The notes beneath the pieces are model-generated. The model was not told where the DNA came from and ran no database searches. It saw only the letters and a list, made by a program, of their open reading frames with translations. Made by a program: the position numbers and the translations under genes. This document shows, piece after piece, positions 1-10,556 of a stretch of 64,000 nt of DNA; within the stretch, counting starts at the first letter, position 1, and every line of letters starts with the position of its first letter. The stretch comes from Corallium rubrum (taxonomy: Eukaryota > Cnidaria > Anthozoa > Scleralcyonacea > Coralliidae), in the NCBI GenBank assembly GCA_964035015.1, contig OZ035998.1, positions 14,986,958 to 15,050,957 of the forward strand, read 5' to 3'.

Positions 1-3000
1 TATGAGCGATTTCCTCAAATTTGTTGCCGAAAACAAGCGCGAGAAGCCCTATACCAAAAGCAGGAACAGCAATCAGACCTGGTTGGAAACCCACGCAACC
101 AGTGCACCAATTTTACATTCACTACGAAAAAGGTGAGTAGCGATCGATTAATATAGGCGATGTTATGATGCACTGACTATGTAATTTTTTGTGCAACTTA
201 TCTCGCAATTTTGCTGCGACGCAAGTTGCCAGAGAAATTGCATTGTGTGAGATATTGCCCCCAATCACCAAGTCCCGCGACATTAATTTCGTTGCAGCGA
301 AGCGTCGCACGAAGTAGAATCAGGTTTTTGCAACAATTGCGACAAGGCTGCAACGGATTGTTGAAGCATTGCACAGTGTAACACTCCTTTTGGCCTTGCA
401 ACTTATCTCGCAACAATTTGCGCGATCAGCCAATAATAATACGCTTTGTGAACAGTTCTAGTTCTCTAGTCTCCAGTCGCTTTTGCGAAATAAATGGGAA
501 GAAGTGTAACACCGCCTTAACACCACCAAAGAATACTTTTTAAATAAAGTTATATACAGAATACTTTGTGGAAACTATTGGGGAGAAGAAAATGCGAAAG
601 GCCTCTCGCCGTGTTTCTCGGCCATGATCGCTTTTGTTTATTTTCAAACTTGTCAGGCACTCAGGCCCTGAACCCTGGACGGGGGTCCTTTTATACGCTC
701 GCTCCGTGTTTAAAAGCGTTGCATTCATGAACAAACTGTAGTAAAAAAATCTTACGTAAGTAAACTTTTGAAACATTACATCCTCGTTTCCGGGGCCTCT
801 TCGGTAAACTGAAAAATGGAGGCCTTGCATGGTCAGATGCAAACCGCGAATGTCCTAGATTCTAGGACTTTAAGTCATTGAATACATCACATAGCCCTAG
901 CTGGGACTACATTAACACGGGAATTTGAGTGTACCGGAGTGAACTAGGAGACGGCCGGCTGCCGTGTTGATTTGCAACTGATTTTCTTTCCATATATATC
1001 TAGGCTTCAGAAACTGACTCAATTACCCACGATGCTCTTAAATGCTAGTGAAAGCCTCCAGGTATGCAAACATCCTAGAAAAGTTGACCAATTTAAAATC
1101 ACGTTTATGTTTGTTAAAATTGTTTTTCGTCTATAGATAGTTCAAATATGATTTTCCAATATAGAACACCTTAACTCCTTGACTACCACAGGAGTCGTCC
1201 CTTGACGAGTAAAATCGCCTGGCGTTAGCCAGAGTAAAATCGTCTGGCGTTAGCCAGAGTGAGATCGTCTGGCGTTAGCCAGAGTAAAATACTACTAAAA
1301 GGTGCGTCTACATGCGTGCTTAGGAGGCATTGGCCTCTTGCAATGTGTAATCGTAAGGGGCTTTGAGCAGGTGATGGGTTATAACAGCAGTGCAGTGCAG
1401 TGCAGTGCAGTGCAGTGCAGTGCAGTGCAGTGCAGTGCAGTGCAGTGCAGTAATGCAGTGGCGCAGTGCGGTGCGGTGCGGCACGGCGTAGCGTCGCGTC
1501 GCGTCGTGTCGTGTCGTGTCGTGAGGTATGGTGTAGTGTAGTGTGGTGTGGTGTGGTGTGGTGTGGTGTGGTGTGGTGTGGTGTGGTGTGGTGTGGTGTA
1601 GTGTAGTGTAGTGTAGTGTAGTGTAGTGTAGTGTAGTGTAGTAACGTAATTGACGTAATCGTAGTGACGTTTGTTGCACTGACGCAATTCAAGGATCGAC
1701 AAACGTTTACCAGGAACATCTTGGCATCACAGAAGATGTCTTAGTAGTAGAATTTGATCCTGAGTAAACTGTTCATATATTGATTCGTATTAATATTGTT
1801 ATTTTAGAACTTTATTTTTGAACTTCTTTAAACATATTAACCTTTTAAATTTTATTACCAATTTTCTTTAAGAAGTTACTTATATCATGTATATAATTAT
1901 CTATATTTGTATGAACATTAATGGCAATTATTGTTATCTCGAAGTGCATTGCAGTGCAGTGCAGTGCAGTGCAGTGCAGTGCAGTGCAGTGCAGTGCAGT
2001 GCAGTGCAGTGCAGTGCAGTGCAGTGCAGTGCAGTGCAGTGCAGTGTAGTGTATATTGTAGTGTGACGTATGATTATTGATCGTGCGTTGTTGATGTAGT
2101 TTCTTTGCATTGCTGTGCTATAGGTTGTGAGTTATGGAGCTCGTGGACATTATAATTGTCATATGGATAGTGACGATTTTAACGATGAACAGGATTGTTG
2201 TCACTTCGATGACATTGACCCATCAGTTGGTTGCCGCATTTGCAGGTTAGCGTGATAATTTTTAATTGATTTGTTCGGTGTAATTTTTTATGCAAATTGT
2301 CTCGAACTTGTCTCATGTACGCTATAGAGCGTTTTCACTCACGTGATTGGTGGCCCATTGGGGCAGTGAAACAATACGAAGTATTTGAATACGAAAGAGC
2401 TAATTCCCATACCGTACACCAATATGGCCGCCATTTCATTGTTTTGGTACACCAATATGTCCGCCGTGACGTAAGATGAAAACACTCTATAGGTGATGTG
2501 CAATCAATCCCTTGAGATTCGAAGGACAAAGATAGTTTCGCCATGTCAGATGAAATTATAATTGCAGATGATGAAAAAGTTTGTCAAATTCATCCAGCAC
2601 GGTGACAATGACGTAAGGTGCACACCAGCAATACACGAACACATGCAGTGTAACATGGAGTGTAATTTTGAAAATTATTGCGACACAGATTTCTTCAATC
2701 GTCGGTGAAAGTGGAACATCGTTGTACTGTATATTCTGCAACGATCACATCAGCTTCTTTTCAGCGTTGCGCCGTATGTATCGTTTTCACTCACGTGATC
2801 GGTGGGGTGATGAAACAATACGAATAAGAAGTAGAGTTAAATTCCCATAGGATAAAGATTGTGCGCCAATACGGGCGCCATTTCGTTGCTTCGGTGCACC
2901 AATAAGGCCAAGGGAGATGAAAACCAAGAATAACAACACTTCACATTATCAGCGACCCTGACTGCTGAATCGAACCCAGGTCGCAGAAGTAATGCGCTGC

Positions 3001-6000
3001 ACTATCTGATCAACTGTGCCACCATTAGGTCCGACCGCTATATTCTTGGTTTGCACTTGACATCGTGGTGGCCATGTTGGAGGAACTGTAACAAAAGAAT
3101 CTCATTAGCTGCTATTGTATTTGGAGTTTGTTTTCCTCCAACATGGTCGCTGTCTTCTTTCTATCTTTGTCTTCTAAATCTCAAGGGATTGATTGCAAAC
3201 CACCAATACATACCACACTGGTGATCCTGGCCGCCGTGATATGTAATAGATACAGCATTCGCAGCTGAGCTGTATCTGATTTACAAGGCGAGCTGCAAGC
3301 TATTAAAAGACAAGTGCATCTAAGTAATCAAGTTCACCAACTATTTGGGGGGTGCGATCTGTTTTAGCCGAGAAAATCGAAGCTAAAGTTTATGTAAATC
3401 TGGACGTTGCTGTATCCGATTTACAACCAATTGATTTCTTTTGTATTTTCGTCATGAATTATTAATGAGTATTTTAATACGTAATACAGTAGTCTGTGGC
3501 TTTCTCTTGTCTATCCGAAATTTTGTCGCAGGTCTGGCCGGTGGTCGAGGAATTTCAAAATTTTGTCGCAGGTTCGGCCGGTGGTCGAGGACCGCTTTCA
3601 TTCAAATTTAAATCATTGCAAGTTGCAAGAAATGCATTGCATCGTATAACATTTGCAGTTTTGAGTATTGCAATTACAGTGCTGCATGAGTCGCAGTCTC
3701 GTAACAAGGCAGGGAAGGTTCTCCCCCCGATCATTTCAAGATTAAGTTTTTAAATATTGGTTCATTTAGCTTAACCCTTTGATTCCCAAGCGCGCGTGTA
3801 GACGCACATTTAGTATTTTACTCTGGCTAACGCCAGACAATTTTACTCGTCAAGTAATAGTCAAGGGGTTAAATTAGAGAATAAGTGTAATTTTCAGAAT
3901 TTTTGTGTAATCTCCAAATACGCATGCAGGAGATAGCATTTAAGCATAGATAATGGAGGGGAACTGGATAGGAAACTTAAAACGATGTTACGAAACCGGA
4001 AACGATGTTTGCATAACTTGCTATGGTAATTATACACTTATAAGCAGCTGATGCACGTTATGCACCTAACGAGTGGTCCCAATAGCCAACTCTTTAAATA
4101 TTCTTTTATGTGCATCTAAATGAGTCTTTCTGGCCTCGTTATGAAGCAGAGATTCTTTTGAATTGCAGACACACAAACGAGGCCAGAAAGGCTTATTAAA
4201 ATGGACACAAAAGTATTATTCAAATTAGTCGCTATTATGAAAGTGGTCTATTGCTGAAATTAAACTTAACGGTAGTGTAATATCACAGTCTCTTATGTTA
4301 GCCATGTGGGACCACCCTTCAGGTGCATTAGCCGCTTATAAGTGTATAATTACCATAGCAAGTTGTGCAAACATCGTTTCCGGTTTCGTAAGTTTCCTAC
4401 CCAGTTCCCCTCCCATTATCTATGATTTAAGGGACTTTTAAACTTAATTATCCCCGGCCTGGGTACCCTAAATATTTGGTCGCAATTTCGGCGCTCGGAC
4501 CTGTCCTCGCAATTTTTTACACTGTGCTACGGTACTGAGTTTGTGAGACAAATTACATGAAAAGGCGCACCTCTAACAAGGCCTTTACCTAGGCATTGAC
4601 ACTTGTCCGTAATGACTGATCATGTTGTATTTTGCTGACTCTTTAGATACCTGACCGTGTTATATTTCTTGAGTGATGTTGAAGATGGAGGTGAAACTGC
4701 CTTCCCTGTTGCAGACAACGAAACATTTGATGAGGACGTCAGTTGTTTTATACTATTATTAGCATGGTGTTTATCACTTATCTGTATATAACGAGACTGC
4801 GTTTTATTCTCATGTAGTGACCGCTGACCTTATTTCATTTGACCGTGGTCTCAGCCGCGCCCACAATCTAGTTATAAGAAGATTTCTCAAATTTTGTCAA
4901 ACAGTAGAATGTTTAGTTAAAAATCGTTCTACATCTATGTTATCCTTGTTTTGACTACTGCACAAGTTAAGGTGCACCTGATTTAAACACTGGCCTTTTC
5001 GTAAATGCTGCCGGGGGATTCTGTGGCATACTTCTTAGCAACTCAGTCTGCGTAGCTGGTGTTCTGTTTGGACGGTGAGGCCAAATGAACATCTGCCATC
5101 GTCATATTCAAAGTTGCTACTTTTTCCTGCAGAAAGAATCCCTTAATTGGTTCAGTCGAAAACGAGTCTTATGTCAGGACTGTTTTGTTACAACGATTCT
5201 TTTGAGAATTTTAATAATAAAGCACGAGTTTGAGTCTGGGTTTAAATAAAGCCGCATCTCTCTATTTATGACCTATACTAAACGTCAACCATATACCAAT
5301 GACGGTTGTACGTAATCTATCATACACGAGGAGGAGTGTTTCATCAGGATATCCAAACACTGAGACGTTTGTTGAAAACCGAGGCGAAGCTGAGGTTTTT
5401 GAACAGGCTTCGAAGTGTTTGGATCGGATATCCTGATGAAACACTCCTCCGAGTGTATGATATAGTATCTCAAACAAATCAGTATTTTAAGAGAAAATCG
5501 GGGTAAAACTTTGCTTAATTTATGTAATTTCTTCCTCCGATATCCAAACCACCGACACGGTACTGATTTTCTTTGTGTTTTCCTCCTGAATTATTAATGA
5601 GTTTGAGATGCTTATATGAATAGCACTTTGGCGGGCGTTTCTTTCGCCACCCCTCCTCACGCTTTCCCAAGAAAACATTGAAAATCTAACGTTTGTTAAA
5701 TGGCAATTTCTGAATTTTCAGACAATGCATGTGCCGCCCCTTGTATCTTATTAATTTACTGTTGTTTTACAGTCAAAATGGAAACCCCTTCCCAATTCTG
5801 CTTCTGTGGTTTGTTATGTATTACTGTATTTCTGTAGCCACTACAGGAACGTGAGAAAAATCTAGCGATAAAAGTCGCTCATTCTTGATTTATTATATTT
5901 GTTGGTATCGATTTGGGAGACTGAACATTCGTTATATTATGATTAAATTCCATGAAAGCTAAATTATACTTTTTATTCACATTTTTCGGCAAAAAATTTT

Positions 6001-8039
6001 CATACGCTTCAGTAGCGACTACAGAAATATAGTAGCGAGGTTCAGATCTACCGCTATACTGCTGCCGTAAATGTGGTTAAGCTGATGTAATGTTCGTTTT
6101 TTCGTCTTGTAGTCGTAGTTGGTTTTAATCCTGGTATCGTAAAACGCTTTCTTTTTGCACTAGGTTTGAGACCTGCGACCATTACTGAACGTAAAAACAA
6201 TATTTGACATGCTTAATTATATTTAAGCCTGGCTTTCATTTGTCGCATATCATCGCCGATCATCGCTGATGCTCACATTTGCGACGATCGGGGATTGTCT
6301 GGGATGATCGCCGATGATCCCAGACAGTCGCCGTCGATAACCGATCAATGCGGGAAAATAATATTTTTTTGTCAAAATGGGCACCCCCTAAACAACAGAT
6401 TATTACTCTATACGAAACTTTCACTCGTCATAGCGTTAGTACTGTGTAAGAAATATAGAAAGAAGAGTTTCTGGGTGCGAAAAATATTTGAGACAAGGGA
6501 AGAACCGAAGAATCATGGCAATTTCATGCATGTTTGAACTGCTTGGTTTTCTTCCAGAGACTGGGTCCTAATTTGTCTTATTTCATCGGATTTCGGTTTT
6601 CATTTGTTTTGCTTGTCTTAATTCATCGGCGACAGTCGGCGATCATCGGGGGAAACAAATTTTTTTGCTTCTTGCGATGATCAGCGATGATCGCCGATAA
6701 TCGGGGATTGTCCCCGATTGTCGGTTTTCATAATCCTATTTCATCGCAATTCATCGCAAAGCTGTATCGCCGATGATCGTCGATGAATTACGATATATGA
6801 AAACCAGGCTTAACGGTAGCGGTAGCGGTAGTGAAAGTGTGATCTGAACCTCGCTACTAATACACAACAAACTACAGAAGTAGAAGTAGAAGTGGGAAGG
6901 TATTTCCATTTTGATTATAACAACACAAAACGACACTCTTAATAAAAGGGCGCAGTCACAAAAATGGGAGGGATTTCGATTACTCCCCACCTAGCTCTGG
7001 CTGCATGAAAACCAAATAACCTGTGTACATAGTCAATCGAGATATATGGTCTGGAAACTCGGCAAACTTCAAAGCGCCTATAATGAGCTGTGATTTTATG
7101 TTGAACCGTACCTTACACCGTGCACATCCTTTGTTTTAGGTTTATTAATATTTAAATAACACGGTTGAGTGATTGAACTGAAACGTTACTATTGGACAAT
7201 TCGTTCATTATACTAAAATACAATGTGTTCAGTGACCGTACACCGTGCACAAAAATGCATAAAGGCGAACAAAAAGATAGACCAAAGACTTTAGCTGAGT
7301 TTCCAGACCATATCTCGATTGACTATGCTGTGTACGAGGTTGCGTTTTCGAGTTTTTTCCCGCTGGTTATGGGCATGCTTTTCAAGACTGTGAATGATAT
7401 TTTTAGGTCTGGCGAATGGACGTCGAAAGAATTTGCAATCTTGGCCACAACTGCCACAAGTCAAATATCCGCGTCAAACCAGAAAAGGGAAAAGCAGTTC
7501 TTTGGTATAGCCATCTGATTGACGACGAAACCGGTTGGTTGGGTGAAGCTGACCCTTACAGCTTCCACGGAGGCTGCGATGTTACACGGGGAATAAAGTG
7601 GATCGCTAATAATTGGGTTTCGGTCAGCGAGAATCGTACGAAAGATATAGAGTTTTGGATACGACAACGCCAGATCTCAAGTAATGAAAAAGATGTACTT
7701 AACACCGCCATGTTTCACCAGGATGATTATGCAAGTGATAATTATTTAGACGATGATTATGCAAAGGATAATAATGCAAGAGACGATTATGAGGAAATTT
7801 TAAATACCCCTGCAGAAGAAGACGAAACTGACGCTGTATTTGCTGCGATAGAAAGTTCCGACGCTGCAAATGACAATGATAATAAAGACATTTTAAAGGC
7901 TGTCGAAGAAGATGCTGATACTGGTAAACAACGAGAAATTGATCTTGTATTTGATGCTATAAAGGCTTTCGATTCTCGTCCTGATGCAAGTGAAGGTTTG
8001 GACTCGAGCTCTCGCGAACATCAGCGAAATGAACTGTAG
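1..8039 (+). CDS. P4HTM: Transmembrane prolyl 4-hydroxylase paralogue 1, 3' part (five exons, open at left edge)
   Basis: Iron- and 2-oxoglutarate-dependent prolyl hydroxylase of the P4H-TM family (ER membrane enzyme). Exons: 1-132 (continues left), 1004-1061, 2124-2245, 4647-4737, 7407-8039, with AG/GT borders and compatible phases. The 58-nt and 91-nt exons equal those of the paralogue at 20016 and 21352. Visible family landmarks are GHYNCHMD (HxD iron ligands; His codon 2160, Asp codon 2166), [25 protein letters not shown] (distal His, 7566) and KWIANNW (2-oxoglutarate Lys, 7596), so the catalytic set is complete. After the catalytic domain, the last exon encodes about 95 acidic residues rich in D, E and N that the paralogue lacks, ending RNEL, a match to the KDEL-type ER-retrieval pattern. 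Membrane segment and EF-hands would lie left of the window. Family call is firm; ER retrieval is inference. Confidence 0.88.
190..520. mobile_element. MITE-like repeat rich in GTTGCA motifs, intron of P4HTM-1
   Basis: Shares TTGCAACTTATCTCGCAAC, GTTGCAGCGAAGCGT, AGCATTGCACAGTGTAAC and a CCAATAA...TTCCAGTCG block with 23870-24224. The ends hold inverted GTGTAACA/TGCAA motifs. Confidence 0.6.
1200..1330 (+). repeat. Amplified copy of the CTGGCGTTAGCCAG mini-element
   Basis: Three exact-period 25-bp units (1211-1235, 1236-1260, 1261-1285), each containing the hairpin CTGGCGTTAGCCAG. Other window copies carry the unit once. Confidence 0.8.
1387..1642 (+). repeat. Graded pentamer array GCAGT to GTGGT to GTAGT
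   Basis: Pure (GCAGT)n to 1450, then GCGGT, GCGTC, GTGTC, GTGGT, and finally (GTAGT)n to 1642. P4HTM-1 intron 2. Confidence 0.95.
1946..2050 (+). repeat. CAGTG pentamer array
   Basis: About 20 pure units ending 74 bp before the exon at 2124. Confidence 0.95.
2325..2492. mobile_element. MITE with TATAGAG/CTCTATA ends
   Basis: Inverted ends GCTATAGAGCGTTTTCA and TGAAAACACTCTATAGG. The interior holds CACGTGAT, CCATTGGGG and two ACCAATATGGCCGCC-type boxes. Relatives at 2776-2930 and 20980-21152. Confidence 0.65.
2776..2930. mobile_element. Degenerate copy of the 2325-2492 MITE
   Basis: Shares GTTTTCACTCACGTGATCGG, the GTGGTGAAACAATACGAA box, the GCCATTTCGTTG box and GATGAAAAC at the end. Confidence 0.55.
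2938..3025 (-). repeat. tRNA-derived SINE fragment
   Basis: On the minus strand: GGTGGCACAGTTGATCAG (A-box-like), then after about 35 bp GGGTTCGATTC (B box of an RNA polymerase III promoter). No intact tRNA cloverleaf, so SINE-like rather than a tRNA gene. Confidence 0.5.
3290..3592 (+). repeat. Tail of the hairpin repeat family, then a duplicated 40-bp unit
   Basis: GAGAAAATCGAAGCTAAAGT and TCATGAATTATTAATGAG match the tails at 5470 and 12520. At 3521-3592, AATTTTGTCGCAGGT plus a GGCCGGTGGTCGAGG end is present twice in tandem. Confidence 0.5.
3773..3870 (-). mobile_element. Complete ~98-bp CTGGCGTTAGCCAG mini-MITE
   Basis: Starts TTAACCCTTTGATTCCC and ends TCAAGGGGTTAA, with CTCTGGCTAACGCCAGA in the centre. 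This is the tidiest copy and shows the TTAA-bordered ends. Confidence 0.75.
3938..4437. mobile_element. Fold-back element hosting a nested MITE
   Basis: Arms of about 130 bp: TAAGCATAGATAATGGAGGG... at the left mirrors ...CCTCCCATTATCTATGATTT at the right, including CGGAAACGATGTTTGC. Between the arms sits the MITE at 4081-4251. In P4HTM-1 intron 3. Confidence 0.75.
4081..4251. mobile_element. MITE with AAAGTGGTCTAT end, nested
   Basis: Near copy of 14281-14470: GATTCTTTTGAATTGCAGAC, then CACACAAACGAGGC flanked by inverted CTTTCTGGCCTCG/CGAGGCCAGAAAG. Confidence 0.7.
5318..5610. repeat. Hairpin-plus-tail repeat in P4HTM-1 intron 4
   Basis: Near-palindrome 5318-5463: GGAGTGTTTCATCAGGATAT mirrors at the right, with a GAGGCGAAGC loop. 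The tail at 5470-5605 ends GTGTTTTCCTCCTGAATTAT. Confidence 0.65.
6223..6813. mobile_element. TTAA-flanked MITE rich in GATCATCGCCGAT motifs
   Basis: TTAAGCCTGG at the left and CCAGGCTTAA at the right. Both ends carry CATATATCGT/GCATATCATCG and many direct and inverted copies of ATCGCCGATGATC. In P4HTM-1 intron 4. Confidence 0.75.
7028..7327 (+). mobile_element. 300-bp MITE, same family as 48181-48477
   Basis: Same terminal repeats (CATAGTCAATCGAGATAT) and interior as the LINE insertion, in opposite orientation. Target duplication CTGTGTA at 7021-7027 and 7328-7334. It ends 79 bp before the last exon of P4HTM-1. Confidence 0.9.
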
Positions 8040-8044
8040 AAAAA

Positions 8045-8372
8045 AAGTACATATATGAAACGAAAGTTAAGTTCGTCTTATTTGAAAGAACACTTAGAAT
8101 GATAAAGTAAGATCTTTTGCAGGTTTTTGGTTTTGTTGCTTCGTTCTAGAGATAGTTCAGTTTGTTTGATATGAATGAATGTCACATGTTCTGACGTACA
8201 CGTGCATGCATAACTGATGAGTTATCGGAGAAGGTTATGTTTTTGTTATTATCAAACGGAACCGCTTGAAATTCTACGTGTTCGGTGTTGTAGGAGGAAC
8301 ACACGCTTGCTTCCTTTAAATTAAGTTTGCTTTGATAATAGCAAAGATAGATACTTATAAACCTTCTCTGAT
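8045..8372 (+). repeat. 3'-flank repeat of P4HTM-1, shared with P4HTM-2
   Basis: Starts a few bases after the P4HTM-1 stop. It shares the blocks TTTGAAAGAACACTTA, ATCTTTTGCAG, TATCAAACG and ACCTTCTCTGATAA in order with the segment after the P4HTM-2 stop (27455 on). Confidence 0.65.
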
Positions 8373-8373
8373 A

Positions 8374-8463
8374 ATCCCCGAGCCTGGGCGGAGGGCCGAA
8401 GGCCCGGAGCCCGGTGAAGGTGCTAATCTCGACGTGCATGGAGTCCACTTTACACGCGAGATG
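8374..8463 (+). repeat. Fragment of a dispersed GC-rich-ended repeat
   Basis: TAATCCCCGAGCCTGGGCGG through GTGCTAATCTCGACGTG to TACACGCG matches the ends of the repeats at 12930-13890 and 51355-52600. Confidence 0.7.
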
Positions 8464-8703
8464 AAAAGCTGAAAGTAATTCTGAAACCTGTTTGTATACA
8501 GTGGGTGCCAAAAGTATGAGTCCAGTCCCAATTTTTGCCAAAAATTCGAGAAAAGTGTATCTTCTGAAAAATAAACTTGCATTAGCTACTTGAACATACG
8601 CATTGAGATCTGCAATGTCTCCCACATTTTGTCCTTGAAATATTTTGCCATATATAATTTCAAAATAACTTTATCTGATTCTCTACACGCTTGTGCGTCA
8701 AGG

Positions 8704-8945
8704 ATGGCTAAAGATCTAAGTGAAGGAGTTAGAGGACAAATTATTGCTCTAAGTAACGAAGGTTTCTCACAGCGACAAATTGCTGCAAAGATAGGAGTGT
8801 CGAAAGGTGCTGTGCAGCGAACCGTGGAAAGGTTCAGAAAAACTCAATCCTATTCCAACCTACCGAAGTCTGGGAGACCAAGGTGTACTACACCACAAGA
8901 GGATCAGTTCATAAAAGAACTTCTTTGCGTTATTTCAGACCACTT
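8704..8945 (+). pseudogene. Tc1-like transposase N-terminus, left arm
   Basis: From the ATG at 8704: MAKDLSEGVRGQIIALSNEG, then a helix-turn-helix (FSQRQIAAKIGVSKGAVQRT) and the GRPR hook with CTTPQEDQFIK. This is the DNA-binding half of a Tc1/mariner transposase. No DDE catalytic domain follows; the frame runs into the inverted arm. Confidence 0.8.
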
Positions 8946-9262
8946 GCAGACAATCTCCTTCTTACTGTTGTTTTGCTGTTTGTTTTTTCTTGGGTGGCGT
9001 TAATTGTCGATTGAATATTACCAGCAGTTCCTGTTCTATTACGCAAAGAAGTTACTTTTATGAACTGATCCTCTTGTGGTGTAGTACACCTTGGTCTCCC
9101 AGACTTCGGTAGGTTGGAATAGGAGAGTTTTTCTGACCTTTCCACGGTTCGCTGCACAGCACCTTTCGACACTCCTATATCTTTGCAGCAATTTGTCGCT
9201 GTGAGAAACCTTCGTTACTTAGAGCAATAATTTGTCCTCTAACTCCTTCACTTAGATCTTTA
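8930..9262 (-). pseudogene. Tc1-like transposase N-terminus, right (inverted) arm
   Basis: The same helix-turn-helix and GRPR segments read on the minus strand, with a small frame break in the IAAKIGV region. It continues past QEDQFIK to TVRRRLSASGLK, the second helix-turn-helix end of Tc1 transposases, before the arm junction. Confidence 0.75.
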
Positions 9263-9417
9263 GTAAACTTATTTTAAAATTATATATGGCAAAATATTTC
9301 AAGGACAAAATGTGGGAGACAATTGCAGATCTCAATGCGCATGTTCAAGTAGCTAATGCAAGTTTATTTTTCAGAAGATACACTTTTCTTGGACTCATAC
9401 TTTACTTTTGGCACCCA

Positions 9418-9419
<2 letters not shown>

Positions 9420-9498
<79 letters not shown>
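9420..9498. repeat. AT dinucleotide run
   Basis: Pure (AT)n directly at the right end of the Tc1 fold-back. Confidence 0.95.
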
Positions 9499-9501
<3 letters not shown>

Positions 9502-9879
9502 ATCAAATCCACAACTTGCGCAGTTCGAATAGCAGGGTACTGGTAACCAACCTGTTAAATTATTCAAATTATTTCAATTTACGTAAGCAAATTATAATTT
9601 ATAAGTTCGCTTGGATTACGAAATAGTTTTTCAACAATCGTGACGAAAGAAATCTTTGCCAGAAAAAATAGTTTCAGCTAAAATGTACATTAATATTACT
9701 ATATGGATAAAGACCAAAGAAAGAAGGCTAAAGAGTACGACTTAAAACCACTGAAAAAAGCCTAAAAATTAATACGATAAAGGCTGAAACGATGCCGACC
9801 GAAATGTAAGTACTTTGCTGGCATGTTCTTTCGGTGTGTCAATACATGCATAACTACAGATGGACCTTGCTAACTAATG

Positions 9880-10010
9880 AGTTTCTGATACAACAAAAAA
9901 AACCCAGAAATTAGGGGAGGGGGGAGTGGGGTTAAAAAATGCAAATAAGCGGGCAAAGGCAAATAAAGCGGGCGAGGGGTTGTTGCCTTCATATTCAACA
10001 GGAATACAAT
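9880..10010. repeat. Partial relative of the 12930 repeat end
   Basis: GGGCGAGGGGTTGTTGCCTT followed by a match to an A-rich/G-rich stretch like the 52520-52590 end of copy B. Fragment only. Confidence 0.45.
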
Positions 10011-10400
10011 ACAGAACTACTGAACCGCGTATTCTTTGAAAAGACTTTTTTACCCAAAACAAAGGCTAGGAATAATCACATATCTAAACTGTTAGCTTAT
10101 AAGCTTAAATTTCATCTTTATTCCTTTACTTTATTTTATATTGTAATGTAATGAAATGATCCCCCTTAAAATACAAGTTTCAGTTTACTTTAAAAGTATG
10201 TCTCATTGTAGTAAAACAACGATGACAGGTTTCAACGTTCTAGAAGTTCCCGTCGTCTCAAGAACGTGAAAATGCTCTCAATGACGTCTTGTGTAGAACG
10301 ACGACGGCGTTCACTTTGCTCTTGGAATTTTAAATTGCTCATTATCATTGTTTTGAATGAAAAATGCTATAGTATTGAATTACAACGCCGTCCGTGGCTG

Positions 10401-10556
10401 TTAAGCCGGTTTTCCACTAGGCGACTTTTTTCGCGCGAAGCGACTTTTTCTTTTGTCTCATGAGCTCTGAACTGGAACTAATCAGAAATCTATTGAATTC
10501 GAACAAAAGAAAGTCGCTTCGCGCGAATAAAATCGCCTAGTGGAAAACCGGCTTAA
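10401..10556. mobile_element. 156-bp TTAA fold-back MITE
   Basis: TTAAGCCGGTTTTCCACTAG and its mirror, subterminal TTTCGCGCGAAGCGACTTT, and centre CATGAGCTCTGAACTGG. Copies at 30823-30978 and 56105-56252. Confidence 0.85.

Larger units (their letters stand above)
8497..9420. mobile_element. Fold-back derivative of a Tc1/mariner transposon
   Basis: Both ends carry CAGTGGGTGCCAAAAGTA-like repeats next to TA. The left and right halves are inverted copies of the same 5' part of a Tc1-like element, including untranslated region and transposase start. The right half reaches further into the transposase than the left. It lies between the two P4HTM genes. Confidence 0.8.

Noticed and set aside
1225..1719. 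Thr/His-rich frames over the graded pentamer array
   Set aside because: Satellite translation; lies in P4HTM-1 intron 2.
2938..3025. Functional tRNA gene
   Set aside because: Only A- and B-box-like pieces; acceptor and anticodon stems do not form.
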